Positions 1 to 5,950 of a stretch of DNA of 11,846 nt are shown one piece after another; within the stretch, counting starts at the first letter, position 1, and every line of letters begins with the position of its first letter. The stretch covers positions 1 through 11,846 of the forward strand of contig JACQTN010000331.1 in assembly GCA_016210785.1 (NCBI GenBank), in the 5' to 3' direction. Both the position numbers and the translations under genes were made by a program. The notes under the pieces are model-generated. The model did no database searches. It was not told the DNA's origin and saw only the letters and a list, made by a program, of their open reading frames with translations. The stretch comes from Armatimonadota bacterium (GTDB lineage Bacteria; Sysuimicrobiota; Sysuimicrobiia; Sysuimicrobiales; JACQTN01).

Positions 1-216
1 CTTGAACGGCTGCAGGATGGTGAGGACCTTCTCCACGCCGGGAGAGGCCTCCAAGGACTGGCGGAGGATCTCCTTGGTGCGGTCGTCGCCCACGACACCG
101 ATGACGGTGCGCTCGACGCCCTCGGAGAGGTGGGCGCTCAGACCCGCCTCCTGGATCTTGCGCACGATGGCCTCGATGAACTCCCGCTGTGCGCCTGCCT
201 CCATCACCACAATCAC
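1..216 (-). CDS. aroF: DAHP synthase (3-deoxy-7-phosphoheptulonate synthase), N-terminal part, runs off the window
   Basis: The enzyme condenses phosphoenolpyruvate and erythrose 4-phosphate in the first step of the shikimate pathway, in the cytoplasm. Only the first 72 codons are present and the gene continues past base 1. The visible part matches the ferredoxin-like regulatory domain that precedes the barrel in the Thermotoga/Bacillus type: a start of the form M-I-V-V-M, then ERTVIGVVGDD at about residues 37-47, then GVEKVLTILQPFK at the broken end. The start is GTG at 214-216, with GGAGGG about 8 nt upstream; an ATG slightly further upstream is out of frame and closes within eight codons. 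The gene lies directly downstream of a tryptophan-type T-box leader, which fits control of aromatic supply by uncharged tRNA-Trp. The catalytic barrel is not visible, so the identification rests on this domain plus the leader. Confidence 0.85.
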   Translation of the reverse strand, partial: MIVVMEAGAQREFIEAIVRKIQEAGLSAHLSEGVERTVIGVVGDDRTKEILRQSLEASPGVEKVLTILQPFK

Positions 217-248
217 TGCACCGATCCCTCCACCATGCGACGATGATG

Positions 249-278
249 AAAAAGCCTCCCGTCCCGAGGGACGGGAGG
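249..278 (-). terminator. Intrinsic terminator of the T-box leader
   Basis: A perfect 10-bp stem (arms 255-264 and 269-278, four-base loop) is followed on the minus strand by GC and a run of five T (253-249). It sits between the T-box motif and the DAHP synthase start. Its 5' arm overlaps the sequence that the T-box would use for the antiterminator, as expected for a transcriptional T-box switch. Confidence 0.9.
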
Positions 279-580
279 TGTATTCACCCCGCGGTGCCAC
301 CCTGCGTTCCGGCCAACGCGATGCTGCGCGACGCCCTGCCGCGCGGCGCGATGCCGGCGCTCGTGTCGAGGATCACACGACGTGTCCTCTCTCCGGGGTA
401 CCGGCCGGAGATGCCGGCGGAGCCTACCAGCGGCGCAACGCCGCGTTCGGTCCGCGCCTCCCGGGTCCATTCCCTGTCCTGCGGCTGCCGCCTCCCACCA
501 CCGGCGGCTCTCTCCTGCCCTGCGCGGGCACTAGCCCAAGGAACAGGTACTCCTCCCGATCATCGGCCGTGTTAAGGTTA
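249..580 (-). promoter_or_regulatory. T-box riboswitch leader, tryptophan specifier, controlling DAHP synthase
   Basis: The leader RNA senses uncharged tRNA and lets transcription continue into the gene when the amino acid is scarce. Reading the minus strand, Stem I has the AGTA motif (551-548), a helix CCTGT (547-543) paired with ACAGG (477-473), an AGAGAG block (513-508), GGTGG repeats near 502-495, and a specifier loop reading GAA-TGG-A (472-466). The codon TGG at 469-467 specifies tryptophan. A lower helix CGGG/CCCG closes the specifier loop. The T-box, AGGGTGGCACCGCGG, is at 303-289. Its TGGC bulge would pair with a tRNA ending GCCA, i.e. discriminator G73, which bacterial tRNA-Trp has. 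CGCGGG of the T-box can pair with CCCG of the terminator arm to form the antiterminator. Specifier and bulge agree independently on Trp. The upstream limit is inferred from the promoter. Confidence 0.9.
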
Positions 581-586
581 ATCGCG

Positions 587-615
587 ATTATACCACACGC
601 GTTCGTGCCCCGCAA
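587..615 (-). promoter_or_regulatory. Sigma70-like promoter of the T-box/DAHP synthase transcript
   Basis: On the minus strand there is a perfect -10 box TATAAT (592-587), and 17 bp upstream TTGCGG (615-610), which matches the first half of the -35 consensus. The predicted start near 580 lies just before Stem I of the T-box, which supports the assignment. Confidence 0.75.
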
Positions 616-880
616 CTCCAGGGCCTCCCGCGGCATGTCCGGGGCGCCGTGACCGGCGCCGGGCCGTCGGGAGAACCTCACCGCCGTGGAATTCCCGGAG
701 CCGCGCGGGCGTTGAAACGGGCGAGGTGAGGTCTCACCGGGAAGTGGGGACATTTTCATGGTGGAGGCGGCGGAGGGACACCGGCACACGCCGCGGCCCG
801 TGCCGCAGACCCCGCAGGGACGATGCGCCGCGCGCCGAATACCACGCCAGGGCGGGCACCGAGGGGGAGGCGGGCGGGAG

Positions 881-1471
881 ATGGGATTGCGAAGCGTGAC
901 GCTGGTGGCGCTGGCAATGACGATATGGCTGGCGGCGCCGGCCGGGTTCGGATCGGCCCAGGACGCAGGCCGGACGGTCGTCCCCGGCGAGCGGCTGGGG
1001 TCCATCGCGATCGGCATGGTGACGGATGAGGTCCAGCGTGTGATGGGGGATCCGGCCGAGCGGTCCGAGGACCAGGGCCTGTGGATCTATCGCTTGAACC
1101 ACGACGGGCAGGACCTGGACTACCGCCTGGGGTTCCGCGACGGAAAGGTTCAGTGGCTGCAGACCAACGGCATGGGCTGGACCTTCGCCTCCGGCGAGAA
1201 GATCATCGGCATGAACTGGAGGGCGGTCTTTCAGATGCTGGGGATGCCCGACGATCTCTACGGCGTGCCCACCGGCTTCGGCCCCGCAGTCGTCTTCCTC
1301 TATAATAGCCGCGGCATCGTCTTCGTCATGGCGCCCGCGGAGCGGTCCGCGGAGCAGGACCCGATCGTGGTGCAGCTCTTCCGGATCTTCCCCCCGAACA
1401 CCTGGTACCAGTCCGTGGGCCGGGTGGTGGACCGAGATCTGGTGGCCGGCCTGGCGCCGGGCGGCGACTAG
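881..1471 (+). CDS. Exported protein with a BamE/SmpA-like domain
   Basis: This is a predicted 196-residue secreted protein of unknown exact role. Residues 1 to about 27 form a signal peptide: a short basic start, a hydrophobic stretch VTLVALAMTIWLAAPAG, and an A-Q/D-A cleavage region without a lipobox cysteine. The core from about residue 35 to 100 has the pattern G-x-I-x-I-G-M-x-x-D-E-V-x-x-x-M-G-D-P, then WIYRL, then LGFRDGKVQWLQT, typical of the BamE/SmpA fold. BamE itself works in outer-membrane protein assembly, but this fold occurs in many exported proteins, so that role is not claimed. The remainder up to the stop has no motif I recognise. The ATG at 881 is chosen because the signal peptide begins there and purine-rich GAGGGGGAGG (861-870) precedes it; the open frame extends upstream to 758 with low-complexity residues. 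A terminator follows, so it is probably transcribed alone. The 265 bases between the minus-strand promoter and this start hold only a small inverted repeat, GGTGAG/CTCACC (725-738). Confidence 0.7.
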   Translation: MGLRSVTLVALAMTIWLAAPAGFGSAQDAGRTVVPGERLGSIAIGMVTDEVQRVMGDPAERSEDQGLWIYRLNHDGQDLDYRLGFRDGKVQWLQTNGMGWTFASGEKIIGMNWRAVFQMLGMPDDLYGVPTGFGPAVVFLYNSRGIVFVMAPAERSAEQDPIVVQLFRIFPPNTWYQSVGRVVDRDLVAGLAPGGD

Positions 1472-1512
1472 GGACGCCGGCGCATCCCGTGAGACGTTGA
1501 CGGTCGGGCAGG

Positions 1513-1548
1513 GGCCGTGGCTTCGCCGCCACGGCCTCCTGAATTTTT
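1513..1548 (+). terminator. Probable intrinsic terminator
   Basis: A perfect 9-bp stem, GGCCGTGGC (1513-1521) with GCCACGGCC (1528-1536) around a six-base loop, is followed after seven bases by five T (1544-1548). It lies between the exported-protein gene and the selenoprotein gene. The T-run is slightly far from the stem, so efficiency is uncertain. Confidence 0.6.
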
Positions 1549-1658
1549 CTCCCCGGCGGAACCAACGCCCGCGGCCGCCCGGCGACGGGAACCGCTTTCG
1601 GAGGACCCGCCCTTCGGAAGGCGAAAAGAAGTAACGCTATTCCCCAGGAGGACCACGC

Positions 1659-2750
1659 ATGGACCACGGCCCCAAGATCGGGGAGCGGATCCCTCCCTTT
1701 GAAGCCCCGGACCAGTTCGGACGGATGCACAGCCTTGAGACCATCCGCCGGGCGAACGGCGCCGTGATTGTCTTCGTCCGGTCCGCCGACTGGTGAGCGT
1801 ACTGCAAGAGCCAGCTCGTGGAGCTGGCCACGCACCAGGAGGCGCTGGCTGCGCAGGGGCTCGGCGTGTGCTCCATCACCTATGACACCCGCGAGGTGCT
1901 GGCGGACTTTGCGGCGCGGCGCGGGATCACATTTCCGATGTTGAGCGATCCCGACTTGCACATCATCCGGCGGTTCGGAGTGTTCAACGAGACGGTCGCC
2001 CCGGAGACCTATCAATACGGCGTGCCGCACCCAGGGATCTTCTTCGTAGACGCCGGCGGCGTCGTGCGCGAGAAGTACTTCGAGGAGCAGTACTACCACC
2101 GCATGGCGCTGCCCACGATCCTGAACGGCAGGTCGCCGGAGGTGCCGCCGGACGCCCGGCTGGCGTGGGAAGGGGAGAACGTGCGCATCTGGACCTGGGC
2201 CCTGCCGTCGCAGGCCCGCCCGGGACTGCGATTGGGCCTGTTCATCCACGTCGCCCCCGCCTCCGGCGTGCACGTGTACGCACCCGGCGGTCCCGACTAC
2301 CTGCGGGCGGTGACGCCGGAGGTGGCGCCATCGCCGTACTACATCGTGCACGCCCCCCCGTATCCCGACCCCGAGGCCATGGCGGAGGAAATTCTCGGAG
2401 AGACGCTGCGCGTCTACAGGAAGCCCTTCACCATCAGGGTGGACATTGCGCTGGCTCCCCGCAAGGATCTGGAGCCGATCTACGGCGCTGGAAGCCGGTT
2501 CACGGTGGCAGGCGTGCTGCGCTGGCAGGCGTGCACCGACGTGCTCTGCTGGCCGCCGGCGGAGACGCCGGTGGCGTGGGATCTGGGGCTCGACCCTCCT
2601 GATCTGGAACGCGTGCCCGAGCATCTCCGCCGGCAGCCGAAGGTGCACCACTCCCCCCTCACCCAGCCCGGCACGTGCCGGGTCCCGGAAGGCGGTTCCT
2701 TGTGCCGCGCTCACCCACATCGCGGCACCCCCCGGGCGGGAGAGGGGTAA
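1659..2750 (+). CDS. Predicted selenoprotein: peroxiredoxin-like (AhpC/TSA) domain with U-x-x-C fused to a DsbD-alpha-like domain
   Basis: This is a predicted 363-residue thiol/selenol redox protein if the in-frame TGA at 1794-1796 is read as selenocysteine. The ATG at 1659 has a strong AGGAGGA (1646-1652). Residues 1-45 (KIGERIPPFEAPDQFG, then AVIVFVRSADW) are a classic redoxin N-terminus. Residue 46 is the TGA, followed by A-Y-C-K-S-Q-L-V-E-L. Cysteine homologues have W-C-P-Y-C-K here, so TGA replaces the first active-site Cys and leaves Cys49. The same frame continues through the family's SDPD, FGVFNETVAPETYQYGVPHPG and EKYFEEQYYHR blocks to about residue 150. Residues about 170-325 resemble the DsbD N-terminal (alpha) domain, with the pair Cys292/Cys297 in WQACTDVLCWPP. 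No signal peptide is seen, although DsbD-alpha domains usually act outside the cytoplasm. The last 30 or so residues come from a palindromic repeat and are probably not conserved. The alternative is a nonsense mutation or a base-call error, but the undamaged 300-codon frame downstream and the hairpin after TGA argue against it. The Sec machinery is not in the window. Confidence 0.8.
1794..1828 (+). promoter_or_regulatory. Candidate bacterial SECIS element with its UGA codon
   Basis: The UGA (1794-1796) is followed 13 nt later by a perfect 8-bp hairpin: GCCAGCTC (1810-1817), loop GTG (1818-1820), GAGCTGGC (1821-1828). Bacterial SECIS elements are minihelices inside the coding sequence just after UGA, with G and U in the apical loop for SelB. 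Here the loop begins with GU, 22 nt after the UGA, close to the spacing in E. coli fdhF. Caveat: codons for Q-L-V-E-L in GC-rich DNA tend to be self-complementary, so part of this pairing could be coincidental. No bulged U is obvious in the stem. Confidence 0.6.
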
Positions 2751-2757
2751 GAGGTAA
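2651..2757 (+). repeat. Palindrome-rich repeat element, overlapping the 3' end of the selenoprotein gene
   Basis: The stretch starts with a CCCCCTCACCCAGCCC-type end (2654-2669) and finishes with GGGAGAGGGGTAAGAGG. These resemble the two ends of the dispersed CCCTCACCC...GGGAGAGGG repeats common in GC-rich environmental genomes. Between them lie a perfect 16-bp palindrome (2667-2682, centre CACGTG) and an 8-bp hairpin GTGCCGCG/CGCGGCAC (2702-2709 with 2721-2728). A related unit occurs at 9219-9254. The stop codon of the selenoprotein lies inside it, so the original stop has probably been displaced. The exact ends are not defined. Confidence 0.5.
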
Positions 2758-2792
2758 CTTAAGTGACCAGACCGCGAGGAGGAAGGATATAC

Positions 2793-2861
2793 CCCCGGGT
2801 GATCGCCTGCGGCGAGTTCATCGCCATGACCGGCGGCCACGTCCGCTACTGGGCCCGGGAA
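2793..2861 (+). pseudogene. Internal remnant of a prolidase-like amidohydrolase
   Basis: One frame reads PRVIACGEFIAMTGGHVRYWARE, about 23 residues. It lines up with PRVFAAGRAIACTGGHTWWAVQE at residues 131-153 of the intact amidohydrolase encoded at 8009-9208: the same positions for PRV, the following small residues, I-A, TGGH, W and the final E. It has neither the metal-binding start nor the rest of the barrel, so it is an orphan internal piece. The match ends exactly where the permease remnant begins, in another frame. The identity is too low for a recent copy of the gene at 8009. Confidence 0.55.
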
Positions 2862-3004
2862 ACGATCCTCGGGCGCAGACCCTCGCCCAGCGGCTCCGGC
2901 CGCCGGGCATCGTGGGTCACCCCCTGGGGACAGACCACCTGGGACGGGACATGCTGTCGCGGCTCCTCTACGGGAACCGGATCTCCCTGGCCGTGGCGCT
3001 GAGC
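2861..3004 (+). pseudogene. Remnant of a DppC-type ABC transporter permease
   Basis: The frame encodes NDPRAQTLAQRLRPPG followed by HPLGTDHLGRDMLSRLLYGNRISLAVAL, about 48 residues. The segment H-P-L-G-T-D-x-L-G-R-D-x-x-S-R-L-L-Y-G-x-R-I-S-L is the hallmark periplasmic loop and TM2 entry of peptide-transporter permeases of the DppC/OppC family. The first membrane segment and the remaining roughly 200 residues, including the EAA loop, are absent, and the similarity ends around 3004. It is more canonical than, and clearly different from, the intact DppC at 5947-6846 (FGTDHLGRDLFARVVFGTRTSL), so it derives from a different, probably older, transporter. Confidence 0.75.
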
Positions 3005-3030
3005 GAGCGGCTCCTCACGCGTGCGGTGCT

Positions 3031-3144
3031 GAGGGTAAGCCGCCGCGGATCGAGGGCACCTTCGACGCGCTGAAACAGCAGGCTGGAGCAGTCCCCCGGA
3101 AGGAATTCCCCGACCTTGCAGCGAAAATGACTTGCCAAGTCTGA
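3031..3144 (+). pseudogene. Possible 3' end of an unidentified gene
   Basis: After the permease similarity ends, a different frame reads EGKPPRIEGTFDALKQQAGAVPRKEFPDLAAKM and stops at TGA (3142-3144). Its composition looks like a real protein C-terminus (charged, helical, with phenylalanines and few Arg/Gly/Pro runs), unlike the neighbouring out-of-frame translations. I do not recognise the family. It has no start of its own. It is read as a third scrap in the debris, but it could be noise. Confidence 0.3.
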
Positions 3145-3176
3145 TCATTCAACGCGTGCAAAAGGAGGAGATATCG

Positions 3177-4871
3177 ATGCCTCCGCATCCCGACCACAGC
3201 GACGCGTTGCAAGGTCAACCTACTCGCCGTGAGGTCTTGAGGCGTGGTGTGGCTCTCAGTCTTTCGATGACGGCGGCGCGTGGGTTGCTGGCCGCCGGTG
3301 GCGCGGCGGTGTTGACTCCGACCCAGAGCTCGGCGGCACAAGTGGCCCGGCCGCGGAGCAAAGCTACCGGAAAGCAAGCGATTTTGAACTTCGGGGCGGT
3401 CCAGGAGCCATCGACGCTGGATCCACACCTGTCAACCAGCGTCGCGGACACCATGCTCAAGAACATCTATGAACCGCTCGTCGACACCGACACCGACACC
3501 GGACGGGTGGTTCCAACGCTCGCGGTGAGCTGGTCAGTCGCCAGGGATGGTCTTTCAGTCATATTCAAGCTCCGCGGGGGTGTGCTCTTTCATGATGGCA
3601 CCCCCTTTAACGCAAACGCCGCGATCGTGAATTTCAAACGCTGCATCGCCCTCAAGTCCTACATACCCGAGGCGTTCGACGCCATCGACTCGCTGGAAGC
3701 CCTCGACAATCTGACCCTCAGAGTGAAGCTCAAGCGAGTGATCAACCCCTGGGTATCGATGCTGTCCCTCAACCCGAAGATGATCAGTCCCACCGCGATC
3801 GAGAAGCAGACCCAAGGCGGCGACCTGGCGAAAACGTGGCTGGCACAGAACACCGTGGGCACCGGCGCCTACATGCACACGCGATGGGACCGCGGCAGCA
3901 ATCTCGTTTGGGAGGCCTTTCCCAAATACTGGCGGGGCTGGGAGGGCCGTCACGTGACGACCGTCAACAACCGAATCGTTCTCGAGCCGGGAACACAGCG
4001 CCTGCTTCTCGAGGCCGGCGATCTCGATGTGGAGATGAACTATACGCAAGATGCGCTGCCAGCGTTGCGGCGGAATCCAAACCTGAACGTCGTCGGTGTC
4101 GACCTGCCCAACCTCCTCTATATCCGGCTCAACAACTTTACTGGACCAACCGCGGACGTGCGGGTCCGCAAGGCCATCTCCTACGGCTTCGATTACAGCG
4201 CGTACACCAAACTCCTGGGCTTCGACCGGCCGCGCGCGGATATGCCCATACCCGTTCAATTGTTTGGTCCGGGATATCGAGCCGTCAAGATCCCATACCT
4301 GACGTATGATCCGGACATGGGCAGGAAATTGCTGAAGGAGGCGGGGCACGGCAATGGATTCCAGATGAATCTGTTCCACGACCCCGGTGTGCCTCAGAAG
4401 GCGATTCTGGCCGAGTACTTCCAGTCGGCGATGTCGCGGTTGGGAATCAAGGTCAAAATCGTGGTCGAACCCTTCGTCAATATTCTTGCCCGGGGCGCTG
4501 ACCAGCAGTCACAGAAGAACTGGAATACGGCGGTTCACACCTGGATCCTCTATACGGCGCCGCTCTATCCTGACGCTTCATCGTTCCTCCTGCGGATGTA
4601 CACACCGTACCCCGCCGCGGTGCGCAACCTCCTCGGCTACAACAGTCCACAGGTCGCGCGGCTGACACAGGAGGCTGTGGCTCAGAAGGATTTCGCCGCC
4701 GCGACCAAGCTGTACTGGCAGGCCAACCTCCAGATCGTCCAAGACTGCCCGGACCTGATGCTGGATCGGTCAATCCAGTTCACCATCTTGCGCAAATGGG
4801 TGAAGGGGCACCGGCCGCATGCGTTGGAACCCTGGCGATGGACTTACTGGGATGCGTGGAAGGAAATGTAG
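3177..4871 (+). CDS. ABC transporter substrate-binding protein, family 5 (peptide/opine type), Tat-exported
   Basis: This is a 564-residue extracytoplasmic binding protein that would capture a peptide-like ligand and deliver it to the permeases encoded next. The N-terminus carries a twin-arginine motif, TRREVLRRG (RR at 17-18), then a weakly hydrophobic Ala/Gly/Leu stretch and a cleavage region near AxA around residue 54, so Tat export is likely. The mature part shows the SBP_bac_5 signature: GAVQEPSTLDPHLSTSVADTMLKNIYEPLV, VSWSVARDGLSVIFKLRGGVLFHDGTPFNANAAIVNF, the central DVRVRKAISYGFDYSAYTKLL, and the C-terminal LYWQANLQIVQDCPDLML. Length is normal for the family. The start at 3177 is fixed by a strong AAAGGAGGAG (3161-3170); an upstream in-frame TTG at 3132 lacks such a site. 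A short inverted repeat lies 36 bases upstream. The ligand cannot be read from sequence. Confidence 0.93.
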   Translation: MPPHPDHSDALQGQPTRREVLRRGVALSLSMTAARGLLAAGGAAVLTPTQSSAAQVARPRSKATGKQAILNFGAVQEPSTLDPHLSTSVADTMLKNIYEPLVDTDTDTGRVVPTLAVSWSVARDGLSVIFKLRGGVLFHDGTPFNANAAIVNFKRCIALKSYIPEAFDAIDSLEALDNLTLRVKLKRVINPWVSMLSLNPKMISPTAIEKQTQGGDLAKTWLAQNTVGTGAYMHTRWDRGSNLVWEAFPKYWRGWEGRHVTTVNNRIVLEPGTQRLLLEAGDLDVEMNYTQDALPALRRNPNLNVVGVDLPNLLYIRLNNFTGPTADVRVRKAISYGFDYSAYTKLLGFDRPRADMPIPVQLFGPGYRAVKIPYLTYDPDMGRKLLKEAGHGNGFQMNLFHDPGVPQKAILAEYFQSAMSRLGIKVKIVVEPFVNILARGADQQSQKNWNTAVHTWILYTAPLYPDASSFLLRMYTPYPAAVRNLLGYNSPQVARLTQEAVAQKDFAAATKLYWQANLQIVQDCPDLMLDRSIQFTILRKWVKGHRPHALEPWRWTYWDAWKEM

Positions 4872-4945
4872 GGATTTACTGTCGGCTCCCTTGCGTACGC
4901 CTTAGCCGCCCGCGCCCGGCGAGCTTTCCCCAAGGGTAGGTCGCT

Positions 4946-5950
4946 ATGGTGGTGCTCGTCGTTCGGCGACTCATCGCGTTGATTCCACTGCTACTGGGTG
5001 TCACCGTCGTTCTCTTTGTGCTGACCCATCTGCTTCCGGCGGATCCCGTTCGCGTCGCGCTTGGTCAGGACGCCACTCCCGAACAAGTCCGGGCATACCG
5101 GGAGGAGCTCCAACTCAATACCCCACTCTGGCAACAATACATTCGCTACGTGGGCAATCTCATTCGCGGGGACTTCGGTAAATCCATTATCAGTCGCCGC
5201 CCAGTCGTCCAGGATTTGCGTGCGTTCTTCCCGGCAACACTCGAGCTCACCCTCACAAGCATCATCTTCAGCAGTGTGGTCGCCATTCCACTGGGGATCA
5301 GCGCTGCGGTCAATCGCGGTCGTTGGGTGGATCGCCTCGCACAAATACTGTCTCTGTTCACGGCTTCGATGCCTGTATTCTGGTTTGGCGTCCTGTTGCA
5401 GATCATTTTCTATGCACGGTCTGGATGGTTGCCAGCCGCCGATCGGCTCGATGCTGACCTCACGCCACCGGCGACGATTACCGGCATGTACACGTTTGAC
5501 AGCTTGGTCGCCGGGGACACGGCCGTGTTCTTCAATGCGCTGAAACATCTGGTTTTGCCGGCCCTGGTGCTCAGCAACATCAACCTGGCGATACTCGCGC
5601 GTATTACCCGATCATCGATGCTGGACGTGCTTGGGGAAGGCTACGTCGTCACTGCCCGCGCGAAAGGCTTATCTGAGCGACGGGTCCTCTACCGGCATGC
5701 GCTGGAGAACGCGCTCGTGCCCATCATCACCATCGCCGGGATGCGCTTTGGCGATTTGATGGCCGGTGCGATCTTGACCGAGACGATTTTCTCCTGGCCC
5801 GGGATCGGCCGATACGCGGTGTTCTCGATCGAACGGATTGACTATCCCGCCCTCATCGGCTTCGCTGTGGTCGCCACGCTTTTGTACGCCCTCGTGAATC
5901 TTGGCGTTGACATCATGTATGCCGTGATTGATCCCAGGATGCGTCCGTGA
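4946..5950 (+). CDS. DppB-type ABC transporter permease
   Basis: This 334-residue inner-membrane permease would form half of the translocation channel. It begins with the family's R-R-L-I-A-L-I-P-L-L-L-G-V-T-V-V-L-F membrane segment. The periplasmic loop LPADPVRVALGQDATPEQVRAYREELQLNTPLWQQYIRYVGNLIRGDFGKSI follows, which is standard for DppB/OppB. About five more membrane segments follow, at roughly 95-120, 130-157, 200-222, 258-282 and 298-325. The EAA loop contacting the ATPase is at about residues 230-258 (VVTARAKGLSERRVLYRHALENALVP). The protein ends VDIMYAVIDPRMRP, typical of the family. The gene lies 74 bases after the binding-protein gene with only a weak ribosome site (AAGGGTAGG). It overlaps the next gene by four bases. 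Confidence 0.93.
   Translation: MVVLVVRRLIALIPLLLGVTVVLFVLTHLLPADPVRVALGQDATPEQVRAYREELQLNTPLWQQYIRYVGNLIRGDFGKSIISRRPVVQDLRAFFPATLELTLTSIIFSSVVAIPLGISAAVNRGRWVDRLAQILSLFTASMPVFWFGVLLQIIFYARSGWLPAADRLDADLTPPATITGMYTFDSLVAGDTAVFFNALKHLVLPALVLSNINLAILARITRSSMLDVLGEGYVVTARAKGLSERRVLYRHALENALVPIITIAGMRFGDLMAGAILTETIFSWPGIGRYAVFSIERIDYPALIGFAVVATLLYALVNLGVDIMYAVIDPRMRP

Noticed and set aside
2..652. A 216-codon plus-strand frame, and an overlapping 197-codon minus-strand frame at 424-1017
   Set aside because: The plus-strand frame runs antisense to the DAHP synthase start and the T-box. The minus-strand frame overlaps the T-box leader and promoter and is antisense to the start of the exported-protein gene. 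Both translations are low complexity.
712..740. Possible -35 box TTGAAA upstream of the exported-protein gene
   Set aside because: No acceptable -10 box lies 16-18 bp downstream.
1659..1796. Reading the redoxin gene as a simple pseudogene
   Set aside because: The only lesion is TGA, exactly on a redox-active Cys, with a hairpin at SECIS distance and an intact frame afterwards. It remains the main alternative and should be tested against the presence of Sec machinery.
1818..2750. A separate 310-residue protein starting at GTG 1818
   Set aside because: There is no ribosome site before this GTG, and it falls inside the conserved CKSQLVEL segment of the redoxin domain. It is an artefact of treating the TGA at 1794 as a stop.
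1326..2840. A 504-codon open frame on the minus strand
   Set aside because: It is antisense to the selenoprotein and the end of the exported-protein gene, has the same Arg/His/Pro-rich composition, and shows no recognisable domain.
3116..3145. Possible promoter TTGCAG - 18 bp - TCTGAT before the binding-protein gene
   Set aside because: Both boxes are weak matches and the choice is not unique in this stretch, so it is not listed as a feature.
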